DNA of 64,000 bases from Xestospongia bergquistia (taxonomy: Eukaryota > Porifera > Demospongiae > Haplosclerida > Petrosiidae): contig OZ014420.1 in the NCBI GenBank assembly GCA_963965975.1, positions 1,762,001 through 1,826,000 on the forward strand, written 5' to 3'. This document shows positions 20,917 to 33,454 of the stretch, piece by piece (position 1 is the stretch's first letter; every line of letters begins with the position of its first letter). The position numbers were made by a program, and so were the translations under genes. The notes under the pieces were generated by a model, which saw only the letters and a program-made list of their open reading frames with translations, searched no databases and was not told where the DNA came from.

Positions 20917-23733
20917 TTAATATGCACTACATCTGGATCCAATAGATCCTCTAGAAACTCTAGAACCTGCAGAATGTACAGAAGATCTACCACCAGTAGG
21001 CATATGACCAACAGAGTAAGAACGATGTAAAGGACTAGAAAATTGAAAATCAGGTAGATCCTGAAGTGGATGATGAACAAGTAGACTACTGGTAGGTAAT
21101 GATGATGGTTGTGGTAGTGAAGATAATGTTGAGATATTATAGTCAAAGGTAGAATACAACTCATATCGGCTATTAGTATCTTTGATAATTGTTGATGTTT
21201 CATCAGTAGCATAATATGCTGGAGTATGACCAAATTCATTAACTATACAAGGATCAGCACCCAGTAATAACAATGTCTCTACTGCTTTGATATGATTTCC
21301 ATGACAAGCCATGTGTAATGCTGTATCTCCAGAGGGTCCAATATCATTGATCTCAGCTCCATATTTCCATAACAAGTCTATAATTTCATGATGACCATTT
21401 TGACTAGCTATCATTAAAGGTGTTATAAAGTCTTTGGTCATTATGTTAGGGTTTGCTCCATAATTGAGGAGAGCAGAGACAATTCCAAAATGTCCCATCC
21501 AACTAGCACAATATACTGCTATAGCACCATCTTCTGCTTGAACATTTAAGTCAACATCAGCTTTTAACAAACACTCCACTACTTCAAGATGTCCATTGAA
21601 ACTTGCTATCATAAGAGACGTGTTACCATCCTTTGTAGGCATGTTAGGGTTTGCTCCATACTTGAGAAGAGCAGAGATGATAGCAGTGTGTCCATTTTCA
21701 CTAGCACAATAAACTGCTGTAGTACCATCATCTGCTTGAGCATTTACATCAACACCAACCTTTAACAAACACTCCACTACTTCAAGATGTCCATTGAAAC
21801 CTGCTATCATAAGAGGTGTGTTACCATCCTTTGTAGGTATGTTAGGGTTTGCTCCATTCTTGAGAAGAGCAGAGACAATAGCAATGTGTCCATTTGCACT
21901 AGCGTAATAAATTGTTGTTGCACCATGTTTCCTTTGAGCATCTAAGTTGACACCAACTTTCAACAAGCACTCCACTACTTTGAGATGTCCATTAAAACTT
22001 GCTATCATTAGAGGTGTGGCACCATCCTTCTTTGGTATGTTAGGGTTTGCTCCATACTGGAGGAGAGCAGAGACAATTGAAGAGTGATCATTCTCACTAG
22101 CACTATAAATTGCTGTTGCACCACTTTTCCTTTGAGTATCTAAGTCAACACCAGCTTTTAACAAACACTCCACTACTTCAAGATGTCCGTTGAAACTTGC
22201 CAACATAAGAGGTATGCTACCATCCTTCATAGGAATGTTAGGGTTTGCTCCATACTTAAGGAGAGCAGAGACAACTGCAGTATGTCCTTTATGACTAGCA
22301 CAATAAACTGCTGTAGCACCATTGACTGCTTGAACATTTATGTCAACATGAGCTTTTAACAAATACTCCACTACTTCAAGATGTCCATTCAAACATGCTA
22401 TCATTAGAGATGTACTACCATCCTTCCTTGGTATATTAGGATTTGCTCCATACTCCAGGAGAGTCGAGACAATTGCAGATTGACCATTTTTACATGCAAC
22501 AAAAATTCCCATAGCTTCATCATGGGTACAGATTTGATCATTAATATTAATGTCAGCTACTGATAGAAGAAGATTAACTGCATCAACTGAACCAACCTCA
22601 ACAGCTTTCAAGAAAATGTTGTCAATAGAAATATTTGTATCTTGATGTACATCACTTTTAAAAATAACTCTACCACATACTACTAGAGAAATAATACCAA
22701 CTGAAGACATAAACTCTTTATAGTAAACTAAACCAGTAACTAAGTCCTCAATTAACACATTAGGAAGAACAATCGAATTAATAAGTATACAACCTTTTTC
22801 AACAGATATTTTACCAAGATGAATTTCTGGATTTTTAAAAAGTGCCTTGATTAACTTCTCAAAACTCTCAATAGGGACATTACACCAAAAACCTAATAAC
22901 TTCAGTTTAATGTGGTTAGTTCCTTTAAACATCTCTTGTGATACTTGATGATAGAGGCTTTTGATAGGAGCAAGCTTTTTCAATTTCTCTAATTCTTTCT
23001 TGTATTTTGTAAAGGTCTCCTTTATTGACTTACAATTTTTTAAAAAGACATCAACTAAACATTCAAGGCAATAATAACGAATAAAACAAAAATGTGGATT
23101 TAGGATTGCAAACACTTCATTAATAGTAGTGATGTCATGAGAGATCTTCAGGTTTATGGAGCTTAGTAAATAACATCGTAAATCTTCCACTGAAACTTTT
23201 TTTGCATTGAGCTTTATTCTCACCTTATTTACTAGTTCAGCAAACTTTGATAGTATTTTATGTACTTTTTCAGCAATATCATCTTGAACAAATAATTGCT
23301 TAATAGAGATATACTCCAGTGATTTAGGACTAGAAGTGTTAACCTCCATATCAACACTACAATCCTCCACTGACTTAGGACTAGCTTCGATATCAGTACT
23401 AACAGAACTTATTATTAAACTTACTTTATGTGTGGTAGGTATTGGATTATCATTAACAACAATAATATATTTCTCACGAATTTCTTTGGCAAGAGCACGA
23501 TTTCCTACTTTGTCTAAAGCCCCAGCAATCTCCTCCCATGTAGGGTATTCTTCTCTGCGTTTCAAAACTTTGAATAATTCCTCTTTACATCTTCGAATTC
23601 CTTTGGACTCATACAGACGTTCAATTTCATCCAATATACATTCTTCTACTTCCAGAAAGATACCCAGTGTACGCCAATCATTCTCCTTTTCTAATGCTAA
23701 TAAAAAGTTAGCAACAACAAGACTGTGACTCAT
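20917..23733 (-). CDS. ANK-1: Death-like domain + middle domain + ankyrin array protein
   Basis: A single-exon frame of 938 residues runs from the ATG at 23731-23733 to a TAA. Residues about 5-90 (LEKENDWRTLG, RRCKEELFKVLKRREEYPTW, ALDKVGNRALAKEI) have the helical pattern of a Death domain. Residues about 130-390 form a conserved region with FCFIRYYCLECLVD, an amphipathic stretch and VLIEDLVTGLVYYKEF; I know it only from its paralogues here and cannot name it. From about 390 to 800 come ankyrin repeats of 33 residues, five of them as 66-residue dimers (TPLMIASFNGHLEVVECLLK / AVYCASENGHTAIVSALLKY). The tail is Ser/Pro-rich and ends GSRCSAY. There is no signal peptide or membrane segment, so it is probably a cytosolic adaptor or sensor. 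The function is unknown. Confidence 0.85.
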   Translation of the reverse strand: MSHSLVVANFLLALEKENDWRTLGIFLEVEECILDEIERLYESKGIRRCKEELFKVLKRREEYPTWEEIAGALDKVGNRALAKEIREKYIIVVNDNPIPTTHKVSLIISSVSTDIEASPKSVEDCSVDMEVNTSSPKSLEYISIKQLFVQDDIAEKVHKILSKFAELVNKVRIKLNAKKVSVEDLRCYLLSSINLKISHDITTINEVFAILNPHFCFIRYYCLECLVDVFLKNCKSIKETFTKYKKELEKLKKLAPIKSLYHQVSQEMFKGTNHIKLKLLGFWCNVPIESFEKLIKALFKNPEIHLGKISVEKGCILINSIVLPNVLIEDLVTGLVYYKEFMSSVGIISLVVCGRVIFKSDVHQDTNISIDNIFLKAVEVGSVDAVNLLLSVADININDQICTHDEAMGIFVACKNGQSAIVSTLLEYGANPNIPRKDGSTSLMIACLNGHLEVVEYLLKAHVDINVQAVNGATAVYCASHKGHTAVVSALLKYGANPNIPMKDGSIPLMLASFNGHLEVVECLLKAGVDLDTQRKSGATAIYSASENDHSSIVSALLQYGANPNIPKKDGATPLMIASFNGHLKVVECLLKVGVNLDAQRKHGATTIYYASANGHIAIVSALLKNGANPNIPTKDGNTPLMIAGFNGHLEVVECLLKVGVDVNAQADDGTTAVYCASENGHTAIISALLKYGANPNMPTKDGNTSLMIASFNGHLEVVECLLKADVDLNVQAEDGAIAVYCASWMGHFGIVSALLNYGANPNIMTKDFITPLMIASQNGHHEIIDLLWKYGAEINDIGPSGDTALHMACHGNHIKAVETLLLLGADPCIVNEFGHTPAYYATDETSTIIKDTNSRYELYSTFDYNISTLSSLPQPSSLPTSSLLVHHPLQDLPDFQFSSPLHRSYSVGHMPTGGRSSVHSAGSRVSRGSIGSRCSAY

Positions 23734-23924
23734 TATTGTAAGGGCTGATACGGAATTTCCTAGTCGATAGTATGGAATGTATCATGTAAGGATTCTATAT
23801 AGTTAATAAACATATTAATATTATACAACATATTATAATTAAAATAATTAAAAAAGATCAAGACATTGCAATAATAGACAATATACAATAATCACTCTAG
23901 CTAAACCACACACCCCATAGTCTG
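23734..23924 (-). promoter_or_regulatory. Conserved 5' flank shared by the ANK genes
   Basis: About 190 bp between the SLC12 stop and the ANK start is nearly identical in front of ANK-1, ANK-2 (27799-27995), ANK-4 (36689-36887) and ANK-5 (49824-50018). A related version lies at 62300-62476 upstream of the ANK-6 region. It contains conserved ATCATGTAAGGATTCTATA and an AT-rich stretch. It must hold both the SLC12 3' end and the ANK promoter. No individual element can be assigned from sequence alone. Confidence 0.4.
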
Positions 23925-24770
23925 TTAGGAGTAGAAGGTAAGTACTGATGTTTGGTTTCCTCTCATCAGTAGTATAGGAGGTAAAATTAATTATAACTAA
24001 GACTCTTGCCATCATCATATAACCACCAAACATCAATAAAACCACTCTCCTGTTTCTTCTCAAATCGTGATGGCATAGTGATAATATCAGGAATATGTGA
24101 AGAGACTGGAATACTTGAGGATGGACAAAAGCTATCATCATCATTCTGGGGACTAAAAAAACAGATAATAAAATTTTTACTCAAGTGTTAGGAGATTTTC
24201 AAAGAGTAATGATAAAGTAAAACTTGAGTACTAGAACATTAACCCCAGTTAATATCTGGAGAGTGAGAAGTATATCATTCTCTAATATCATATACCTGGT
24301 TTTCTCCAGTATACTAATAAATAAAGAGCTTCTGCTGCTACTAGTGTTATTAAAGCTGCCCACCAACTGATGACAAAGATAATAGCTAGACATACAGCAG
24401 CTGCAAATAATGCTACCCAGTGAGAATAAAACTTGAATGATGGAGAGATTTGGGGAAAGGAGGAGGAGTAAGAATTATCCATTTCTCTTAAAGTAGTCTT
24501 ACCTGGACTCTTAGTGAAGGAGACAGCAAAACATGAAAAGTTAATGAGAGTATAGGCCATTAAAAAGAAGTTAGAAATAATCAGTGCTATAGTATTTAGG
24601 TCACCTACAAAATATATCACATACGTTTTTGTAAACATGTATAATAAAACTTGTATTGTACATGTTACATGTACTTACCAATAGCAATACAAGCCAGTGC
24701 TATACCTCTGATAGGTTCATTACCAGTACCCTTCCAACCTCCTTTACCAAACCAGACACACTACAACAAT
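23925..24770 (-). pseudogene. SLC12 cotransporter fragment A (Na-K-Cl type, internally deleted)
   Basis: Pieces in transcription order are WFGKGGWKGTGNEPIRG (near 24700), [20 protein letters not shown] (24515-24605), SHWVALFAAAVCLAIIFVISWWAAL (24300-24450) and [11 protein letters not shown] (about 24000-24150). The last is fused directly to the terminal exon remnant (SLSYN, stop). These correspond to the last transmembrane helices and the cytoplasmic C-terminus of NKCC/NCC transporters. Damage includes an 18-bp loss in the first helix exon, loss of the acceptor before SHWVALF (the upstream intron reads through), and a deletion of several exons between DDG and the 3' end. The 5' half of the gene is absent. 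Confidence 0.75.
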
Positions 24771-24867
24771 ATATAATACATAAACTATTACACAAATGAT
24801 ATGGATTATAAATAGAATATGTAATTAGTACAATTGTGTACAAACTTACTATGCAAAGTAATTACAA

Positions 24868-27798
24868 TTAATATGCACTACATCTGGATCCAACAGATCC
24901 TCTAGATCCTCTAGATCCTGCAGAATGCACAGGAGACTGATCACATGTAGACATTTCACCAAAAGAGTAAGAATGATATAAAGGAGGAGAATGTTGAACA
25001 CCACGTAGATTCTGATAGTGAATAGATTGAACATATTCAAATGTAGACATAGTACTAAAATCATCTAAAAAAGTTGGAAATATAGATACCCTGCCAAATG
25101 GGCTATTAGGTGATTTATATGATGATAGGAGAGGGGATCTAATATCTTTGGTCATTATGTTAAGGTTTGCTCCATACTTGAGGAGAGCAGACACAGCTGC
25201 AGAATATCCATTCTGACTAGCAAAATATACTGCTGTTGCACCACTTTCCTTTTGAGCATCAAAGTCAACATTAACTTCTAACAAACACTCCACTGCTTCA
25301 AGATGTCCATTGAAACTTGCTATCATAAGAGGTGTGGTACCATCTTTTGCCGGTATATTAGGGTTTGTTCCATACTGGAGGAGAGCAGAGATGACTGCAT
25401 AGTGTCCATTATGGCTAGCACAATATACTGCTGTTGCTCCATTTTTACTTTGATTGTCTAAACCAACACCAACTTTTAACAAGCACTCCACTACTTCGAG
25501 ATCTCCATTGAAATTTGCTATCATAAGAGCTGTCCTACCATCCTTCATAGGAATGTTAGGGTTTGCTCCATACTGGAGGAGAGCAGAGGCAATTGCAGGG
25601 TGTCCATTCTGACTAACATAAAAGATTGCTGATGCAACACTTTCCCTTTGAGCAACTAAATCAACACCAACTTTTAGCAAACACTCCATTACTTCAAGAT
25701 GTCCATTGAAACTTGCTATTACGTATACAAGAGGTGTGCTACCATCTTTTGTAGGTGTGTTAGGGTTTGCTCCATACTGGAGAAGGTCAGAGACGATTGT
25801 AGAGTGTCCGTTCTGGCTAGCATAAGAAACTGATGTTGCACCACTTTCCCTTTGAGCGTCTAAGTCAACACCAACTTTTAATAAGCATTCCACTACTTTA
25901 AAATGTCCATTGAAACTTGCTACAATATGAGATGTACCACCACCCTTCAGTGGTATGTTAGGGTTTGCATCATATTTGAGGAGAGCAGAGACAATTGCAG
26001 AGTGTCCGTTATCACTAGCACATTAAACTGTTGTTTCACCACTTTCCTTTTGAGCATCAAAGTCAACACTAGCTTTTAACAAACACTCCACTGCTTTAAG
26101 ATGTCCATTGAAACTTGATATCATAAGAGGTGTGCTACCATCCTTTGTAGGTATGTAAGGGTTTGCTCCATACTGGAGAAGATCAGAGACAATTACAGAG
26201 TGTCAATTCTGACTAGCACAATAAACTTCTGTTGCGCCATCTTCTGCTTGGGCATCTAAGTCAACACCAACTGTTAATAAACACTCCACCACATCAAGAT
26301 GTCCATTGAAACTTGCTATCATAAGAGGTGTGTCACCAGTCTTTATGGGTATATTAGGATTTGCTCCATGCTTGAGGAGAGCAGAGACAACTGCAATGTA
26401 TCCATTCTGACTAGCATGCACAATAAACTGCTGTAGTACCATCATTTGCTTGAGCATCTACGTCAACCCTAACTTTTAACAAAGATTTCACTACTTCAAG
26501 ATGTCTATTGAAACTTGCTATCATAAGAGGTGTGGCACCATCTTTCCTCTGTACATTAGGATTGGCTCCATACTTGAGGAGAGCAGAGACAATTGCAGAA
26601 TGACCATTTCTACATGCAATAAAAATTGCTGTTGCTTGATCATGGATACAGATTTGATCATTAATATTAATGTCAGCTACTGATAGTAGTAAATTAACTG
26701 CATCAACTGAACCAACCTCAACAGCCTTCAAGAAAATGTTGTCAATGGTAATATTTGTATCTTGAGGTACATCACTTTTAAAAATAACTCTACCACATAC
26801 TACTAGAGAAATAATACCAACTGAAGACATAAACTCTTTAGAGTAAACTAAACCAGTAACTAAGTCCTCAATTAACACATTAGGAAGAACAACCCAATTA
26901 ATAAATACACAACCATCTCGAACATATATTTTGCCAAGATGACTTGTCTTTTGAATGAGATACTTCACTAACTTTTCAAATCTTTCAATAGTCACATTGC
27001 GCCAAAACCCTATCAGCTTTAGCTGAACATCATTAGTTCCTCTTGTGTTTTCTTGTACAATTGACTACAGAAAGTTTTGATGGAAGCTAGCTTTTTTAAC
27101 GTCTCCAATTCTTTCTTGTAGTTTTTGAAGCTCAATTTCAATGAGTTACAATCTCCTAAAAATGCATCCACTAAATCCTCAAGACAATAATATTGAATAA
27201 AACAAAAATGTGGATACAGAATCTCAAAAACATCATTAATAGTAGTGATTTCATTAGAGATCTCCAATTGTAAATGGATTCGAAAATAAGTTCTCAAATT
27301 TTCTACTAAAAAACTTTTAGCATTGAAGTATTCTCTTACATTGTCAACTAGTAAGGAAAATTTTGAGTGCAATCTTTGAAGTTCTCGAACTGTGCATTCT
27401 TCAACTTCAGTTGAATACACATTTCTAGAGACAATATCTACAAACTTAGGACTTGGAGTAACTTCTATATCACTATTATTGTCATCAATTGAGGTTACTT
27501 TGAGGGTGGTATGAAGTGATGACTGAATAACATTTTTCTCACGAATTTCTTTGGCAAGAGCATGATTTCTCATGTTGTCCAAAGACTCTGCTATATCTTC
27601 CCAAGTGGAGTCATTTGTCCTGTGTTTCAAACCTTTGAATAATTCCTCTTTGCATCTTCGAATTCCTTTGGACTCATACCGACATTCAATTTCATCCAAT
27701 ATACAATCTTCTGCATCCAGAAAGATACCCAATGTATGCCAATCATTCTCCTTTTCTAATGCTAATAAAAAGTTAGCAACAGTAAGACTGTAACTCAT
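24868..27798 (-). pseudogene. ANK-2: broken Death/ankyrin gene
   Basis: It is colinear with ANK-1 and ANK-4 from MSYSLTVANF (ATG 27796-27798) to GSRCSAY. Lesions are a one-base loss in a T run near 27061, after the Death and first middle part; a 4-bp insertion near 26416; a TGA at 26203-26205 (QN-stop-H where paralogues have QNGH); and a TAA at 26023-26025. A later frame of 341 residues (24868-25893) is open, but its C-terminal ankyrins and part of the tail are missing: NIMTKDI runs directly into the SPLLSSYKSP tail. At least two frameshifts and two stops make it a pseudogene unless the assembly is faulty. The remaining frames still read as ankyrin repeats, so decay is recent. Confidence 0.82.
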
Positions 27799-27995
27799 TA
27801 TTTTTAAGGCTGTTAAGGAATTTCCCAGTAGATAGTAGGAGTATGGAATGTATCATGTAAGGATTCTATATAGTTAATAAACATATTAATATTATACTAC
27901 ATACTATAATTAAAATAATTAAAAAAAATCAAGACATTGAAATAATAGACAATACAATAAACACTCTTGTTAAATCAGACACACCTCTTAGTCTG

Positions 27996-29124
27996 TTATG
28001 AGTAGAAGGTAAGTACTGAAGTTTGGTTTCCTGTCATCAGTAATATAGAAGGTAAATTATAACTAAGACTCTCTAACCAACTCAGGTACTGTCTACAGGA
28101 TCCATCTCATTGAGGTACTGGTATAGTACTATATAAACAAGATCATATTATATTAGATGAACAAAGTATATAATATATATCACTTACATTACAATGAGTC
28201 TAGTTTCAGATGAATGATAATGTAACATTTCTCCTAATCTGATTTGTTTGAGTGTCTTCTTGTCCAAACTAAATTCATCAATACCTTCATCTAATGGAAG
28301 AGCTAAGTAACGATCAATACTAGAGAAAGTAGAAGACAAGTCATTAACAGTATATCTCTAACACATGGAGTTAGAACTAAGACAGTTAATGATAGTTTGT
28401 ACATTACACATCTATATCATTGACTAGTAGTTATGTACTTGTCTTTAGAAGGTTTGTTATTAATACAAGTAACTTCAAGAACATCAGAAAAATCAATATG
28501 AAATTTACAAAGTAGAGAGGTCATCTTTAAGAGAATAGATAAGAGACAGATATAAGAGAGTATTCACAAACCATCAAACTTGCACTGTCAATGTTATGAG
28601 AAGATCCTGCTACAAAAATATGAAGTTTACAATTCTTCCATAATTTATGACATGATAGAAGAAAGCAAGTAAGAATGCTAGTCCTATATCAGGAGATAAC
28701 ATATACTAACTAGTACTACTACTAGACACTCACCTCCATCATCATATAACCACCACACATCAATAAAACCATTCTCCTGTTTCTTCTCAAATAGTGATGG
28801 CATAGTAATAATAATTGTCAATAGTGTATTCACCCTAAAAGGTAATACTATTACATAATCTACTAGATAAACCTGTATTGCTACTAGCTAAGACTTGTTC
28901 ACAGATTATAGTACAACAACTGCATGATATTTGATGGAAAAAATATCAGGACAAGATGAAGGAGGACCAGTTAATACCAAAAACTGAGGTCTATAGGAGA
29001 TATAGAATCGAGTCTAGTAACCTACTGTTATTGACATGATCATCTAGTTTCTCAAGTGTTAGGAGCTTTTTCAAAGAGTAATGATATAAAAAAATTTGAG
29101 CATTAGAACCCTAGTTAATATCTG

Positions 29125-29156
<32 letters not shown>

Positions 29157-29970
29157 GACAGAGAGAGTATTATATCACTAAAAATATCATGTAACTAGTA
29201 ATGATAACAGTATAATTAATGTAAGATGACTTAAATTTTTCCTTCTTTTCTTACATATTTCATCTTTCCATAGCTAGTGCATAGCTATCTAGTGACTGTC
29301 TCACTTTTAAATTTTTTTAACTATCTCCACCTGTACCTCAATACATTGATAACTGTGTACTTATCTCACTGATAAATTAACGGCTGTTATAAAAGAAAGG
29401 TAAAGAGAGAGAGAGAGAGAGAGAGAGCAGAGAGTAGTATGTTATTCTCTGATATCATATACCTGGTTTTCTCCAGTATACTAATAAATAATGAGCTCCC
29501 ACAGCTACTAGTGTTATTAAAGCTGCTCACCAACTGATGACAAATATAATAGCTAGACATACAGCAGCTGCAAATAATGTTACCCAGTGAGAATATAACT
29601 TGAATGCTGGATGCCAACCTGGAAAGAGTATGGGACAAGAGGAGGAGGTGGAGGAGAGAGAATTATCCACTACTCTTAAAGTAGTCTTACCTGGACTCTT
29701 AGTGAAGGAGGCAGCAAAACATGAAAAGTTAATGAGAGTATAGGCCATTAAAAAGAAGTTAGCAGTAATCAGTGCTATAGTATTTAGGTCACCTACAAAA
29801 TATATGACACATGTTATTGAGAACATTAATAATAAAACTTGTATTGTACATGTTACATGTACTTACCAATAGCAATACAAGCCAGTGCTATAATAATAGT
29901 CAGGAAATAACCTCTGATAGGTTCATTACCAGTACCCTTCCAACCTCCTTTACCAAACCAAATACACTAT
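27996..29970 (-). pseudogene. SLC12 cotransporter fragment B
   Basis: Exons in order are GNEPIRGYFLTIIIALACIAIG (29868-29965), [20 protein letters not shown] (about 29690-29795), HPAFKLYSHWVTLFAAAVCL (29455-29640), [12 protein letters not shown] (about 28737-28830), then the C-terminal exons to the stop at 27996-27998. The helix exon carries TGG to TGA at 29527-29529 (ISW-stop-AAL). The last exon has CGA to TGA (VPQ-stop-DGS, near 28106). The cytoplasmic exons between 28830 and 29100 are deleted or rearranged and joined to intron-like sequence. The copy cannot make a transporter. Confidence 0.78.
29125..29152. repeat. (GA)n microsatellite within SLC12 fragment B
   Basis: About 14 dinucleotide units, with a second shorter (GA)n tract at 29405-29427. 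Both lie in intronic remnants of fragment B. Confidence 0.85.
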
Positions 29971-30073
29971 AACGATATATAATATATGTGCTATTACACA
30001 AATGATATGGACTATAAATAGAATATGTAATTAGTACAATTGTGTACAAACTTACTATGCAAACTAAATACAA

Positions 30074-31187
30074 TTAATATGCACTACATCTGGATCCAAT
30101 AGATCCTCTAGATCCTGCAGAATGCACAAGAGACTGATCACATGTAGACATCTCACCAAAAGAGTAAGAATGATATAAAGGAGGAGAATGTTGAACACTA
30201 GGTAGATTCTGATAATGAATAGATTGAACATATTCAAATGTAGACATAGTACTAAAATCATCTAAAAAAGTTTGAAGTATAGATATCCTGCCAGATGAGC
30301 TATTAGGTGATTTATATGATGATAGGAGAGGAGAGCTATCAAAGGTAGGTAATGATGATGGTTGTGGTAGTGATGATAATGTTGAGATATCATTATCAAA
30401 GGTAGAATATAACTCATATCGACTGATAATTGTTAATGTTTCATCAGTAGCATAAGACACTGGAGTAAAGCCAAACTTATTAGCTATACAAGGATCAGCA
30501 CCCAGTGATAACAATGTCTCTACTGCTTTGATATGATTTCCATAACAAGCCATGTGTAGTGTTGTATCTCCAGAAGGTCCAATATTATTGACCTCAGCTC
30601 CATATTTCCTTAACAAGTCAATAATTACATGATGACCACTTTCACTAGCTGTCATTAAACGTGTAATATCATCTTTGGTCATTATGTTGGAGTTTGCTCC
30701 ATACTTGAGGAGAGCAGAGGCAATTGCTGTGTGTCCATTTTGACTAGCACAATAAACTGCTGTTGCACCACTTTCCTTTTGAACATCAAAGTCAACAGTA
30801 ACTTTTAACAAACATTCTACCGCTTCAAGATGTCCATTGAAACTTGCTATCATAAGAGGTGTGGTACCATTTTTTGCCGGTATATTAGGGTTTGCTCCAT
30901 ACTGGAGGAGAGCAGAGACAATTGCAGAGTGTCCGTTATCACTAGCACAATAAACTGCTGTTGCACCACTTTCCTTTTGAGCATCTAAGTCAACAAAGAT
31001 TTACTTTCATTGAAACTTGCTATCATAAGAGGTGTGTCACCATCTTTCCTAGGTATGTTAGGATTGGCTCTATACTGGGGGAATGAAGAGACAACTGCTA
31101 AGTGGCCATTCCTACATTCAATAAAAATTGCTGTAGCTTGATCACAGGTAGAGATTTGATCATTAATATTAATGTCAGCTACACATT
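30074..31187 (-). pseudogene. ANK-3: 5'-truncated Death/ankyrin gene
   Basis: Only the last ankyrin repeats and the tail remain: an open stretch of 259 residues from 30853, ending GSRCSAY at 30074. Upstream there is one further dimer, then an internal deletion near 30997 that breaks the frame. Next comes the start of the ankyrin region (about 31015-31187, ending at the VADINI codons). At 31187 the sequence jumps into an intron of SLC12 fragment C. The Death and middle domains and the start codon are missing, so this is a recombination remnant. Confidence 0.8.
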
Positions 31188-33240
31188 ACGCATCTATATC
31201 ATTGACTAGTAAGTATGTATTTGTCTTTAGAAGGTTTGTTATTAATACATGTAACTTCAAGAACATCAGAGAAATCAATACAAAATTTATGAAGTAGAGA
31301 GGTCATCCTTAAGAGAGATAGATAAGCGACAAAGAGAGGCATAGGGAGAGTATTCATAAACCATCAAATTTCTTACCTCAAACTTGCACTGTCAATGTTA
31401 TGAGAAGATCTACAAAAATACAAAGTTTACAATTCTTCCATAATTTATGATGTGATAGAAGAAAAGGAAGTAAGATAACTAGTCCTATATCAGGAGATAA
31501 TATATACTAACTAGTACTACTATGACCTCAATCATCATATAACCACCACACATCAATAAAACCATTCTCCTTTTTATTATCAAATAGTGATGGCATAATG
31601 ATAATATCAGGAATATCTGAAGAGATTGGAACACTTGAGGATGGACGTGACTGTCCTCTCTTCTAAATCTTTTTCAACTATCTCCTCCTCTTCCTCAATA
31701 CGTTGATAACTGTGTACTGATCTCACTGATAAATTAACAGCAGCTGTAAAAGAGAGAGATGGAGACTCTTCAGTATCCAGTGGTACCTCAGTAAAACCAT
31801 GACTATAACTAAGAGATCAATAATACATGATGTCATATAAATATAATAAGTTTGTTACGAGTCAGCTAAATTAGGTGAAGAGGAAGATATTAATGGTTGA
31901 ATTCTCTTTCTTTGTCCTCCTATTGATCCTAGTGGAGGAGAATCATCAGAAGTCTGTTCATCAGTAACCACTCTACTCTTTCCATTGTCATCTTTTGGTT
32001 GAATAGCTAGGACTAGTAGAATGAGATGGTAAGCATTGGTCATCATTAGTGACAACAAAACCAGCTTTTAAAAGGAAAATCACTACATCAAACTGAAGAT
32101 CAAATGCATCACTATACAAGAAATATACACTCCATTCTTCATATATTCACTTACTGTAATATAATAATTGACATACTCTTCAATGTCTTCTTGTGAAGAG
32201 GTCTTCCAGTTACTCTTAAAACCAATCCCTAAAGTATTAGGGCATAACTTACCAAGACGAGATAACTAGAGAGAGTAATATACATCAAAAAAAAACAATC
32301 ATTTATAATCTTTCTTTACCTGTAGTAGACTCTGTGCTCCTTCTCTTAATGATTTAGCATTTACAATATTATGGAATGCTTTGATCTATAACAAACATTA
32401 AATACATCAATAAATGGTGTAAGGAACTTTACCTTTTTACTTCTTAACCACTTTCTCTGTTATGTACTTAGAAGAAGTTTTCCATTAGTAGTGTATTCCC
32501 CCTAAAAGGTAATGCTATTACATAATCTACTAGATAAAACTGTTTTGCTAACCAGCAAAACTTGTCCACAGATCGTAGTACAACTACTTTGTGATATTTG
32601 ATGAGAAAAATAAGTCAAGTCAGGATGAGATGAAGGACAACCAGTTAATATTAAAAACTCCCACTGCTACTAGTCTTATTAAAGCTGCCCACCAACTGAT
32701 GACAAACATAATAGCTAGACATACTCCACCTGCATATAATGCTACCCAGTGAGAATATAACTTGAATGATGGACACTAACCTAGAGAGAATTGGGAACAG
32801 GTGGAAAAGGAGAGAGAATTATCCACTTATCTTAAAGTACTCTTACTTGGACTCTCAGTGAAGGAGGCAGCAAAACATGAAAAGTTAATGAGAGTATAGG
32901 CCATTAAAAAGAAGTTATAAATAATCAGTGCTATAGTATTTAGGTCACCTACAAAATATATCACATATGTTACTAAGAACATAAAACTTGTATTGTACAT
33001 GTTATATGTACTTACCAATAGTAATACAAGCCAGTACTATAATAATAGTCAGGAAATAACCTCTGATAGGTTCATTACCAGTACCCTTCCAACCTCCTTT
33101 ACCAAACCATTCAATAAATGGAAAGATCTTGTCCTGACAGACACACTATAACAATATATAATATATGAACTTAGATTAGGTGATACTGACCTGAAATACT
33201 TTAGGTGGATCATTTCCATCATGTAACTTTAATGTAGATC
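31188..33240 (-). pseudogene. SLC12 cotransporter fragment C
   Basis: This is the fullest internal copy. In order it shows NDPPKVFQ (about 33193-33240), DKIFPFIEWFGKGGWKGTGN (33017-33147), [20 protein letters not shown] (about 32850-32965), STQQRKWLRSKK-like and LREGAQSLLQ exons (about 32320-32470), FDLQFDVVIFLLKAGF (about 31860-32110), a short acidic exon (about 31670-31800), [10 protein letters not shown] (about 31520-31660) and IDFSDVLEV (about 31230-31320). The DDGG exon ends DD-stop here and its donor is lost, the helix exon after SPG is partly deleted, and the 3' terminal exons are removed by the junction with ANK-3. It is therefore not functional. Confidence 0.75.
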
Positions 33241-33454
33241 ATTTTTAGTATATATCATAAATTAGTAATGAGATCTAAAAAAAATGACAATATGATCACT
33301 GTATTATCTCATATAATGTAGTCATATACTTACATGCATAAATGAAGTATTATGTAATGATGAGTAGTATTAACTAATTATAAAGAAATCATATAATTAG
33401 TACATGTATTGTATATTTACTATATATATTGAACTATATATTAGGTAAATACAA

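Noticed and set aside
24868..27798. Annotating ANK-2 as several small ankyrin genes
   Set aside because: The pieces are colinear with one ANK gene and are separated by single-base or 4-bp shifts and point stops, so they are fragments of one broken gene.
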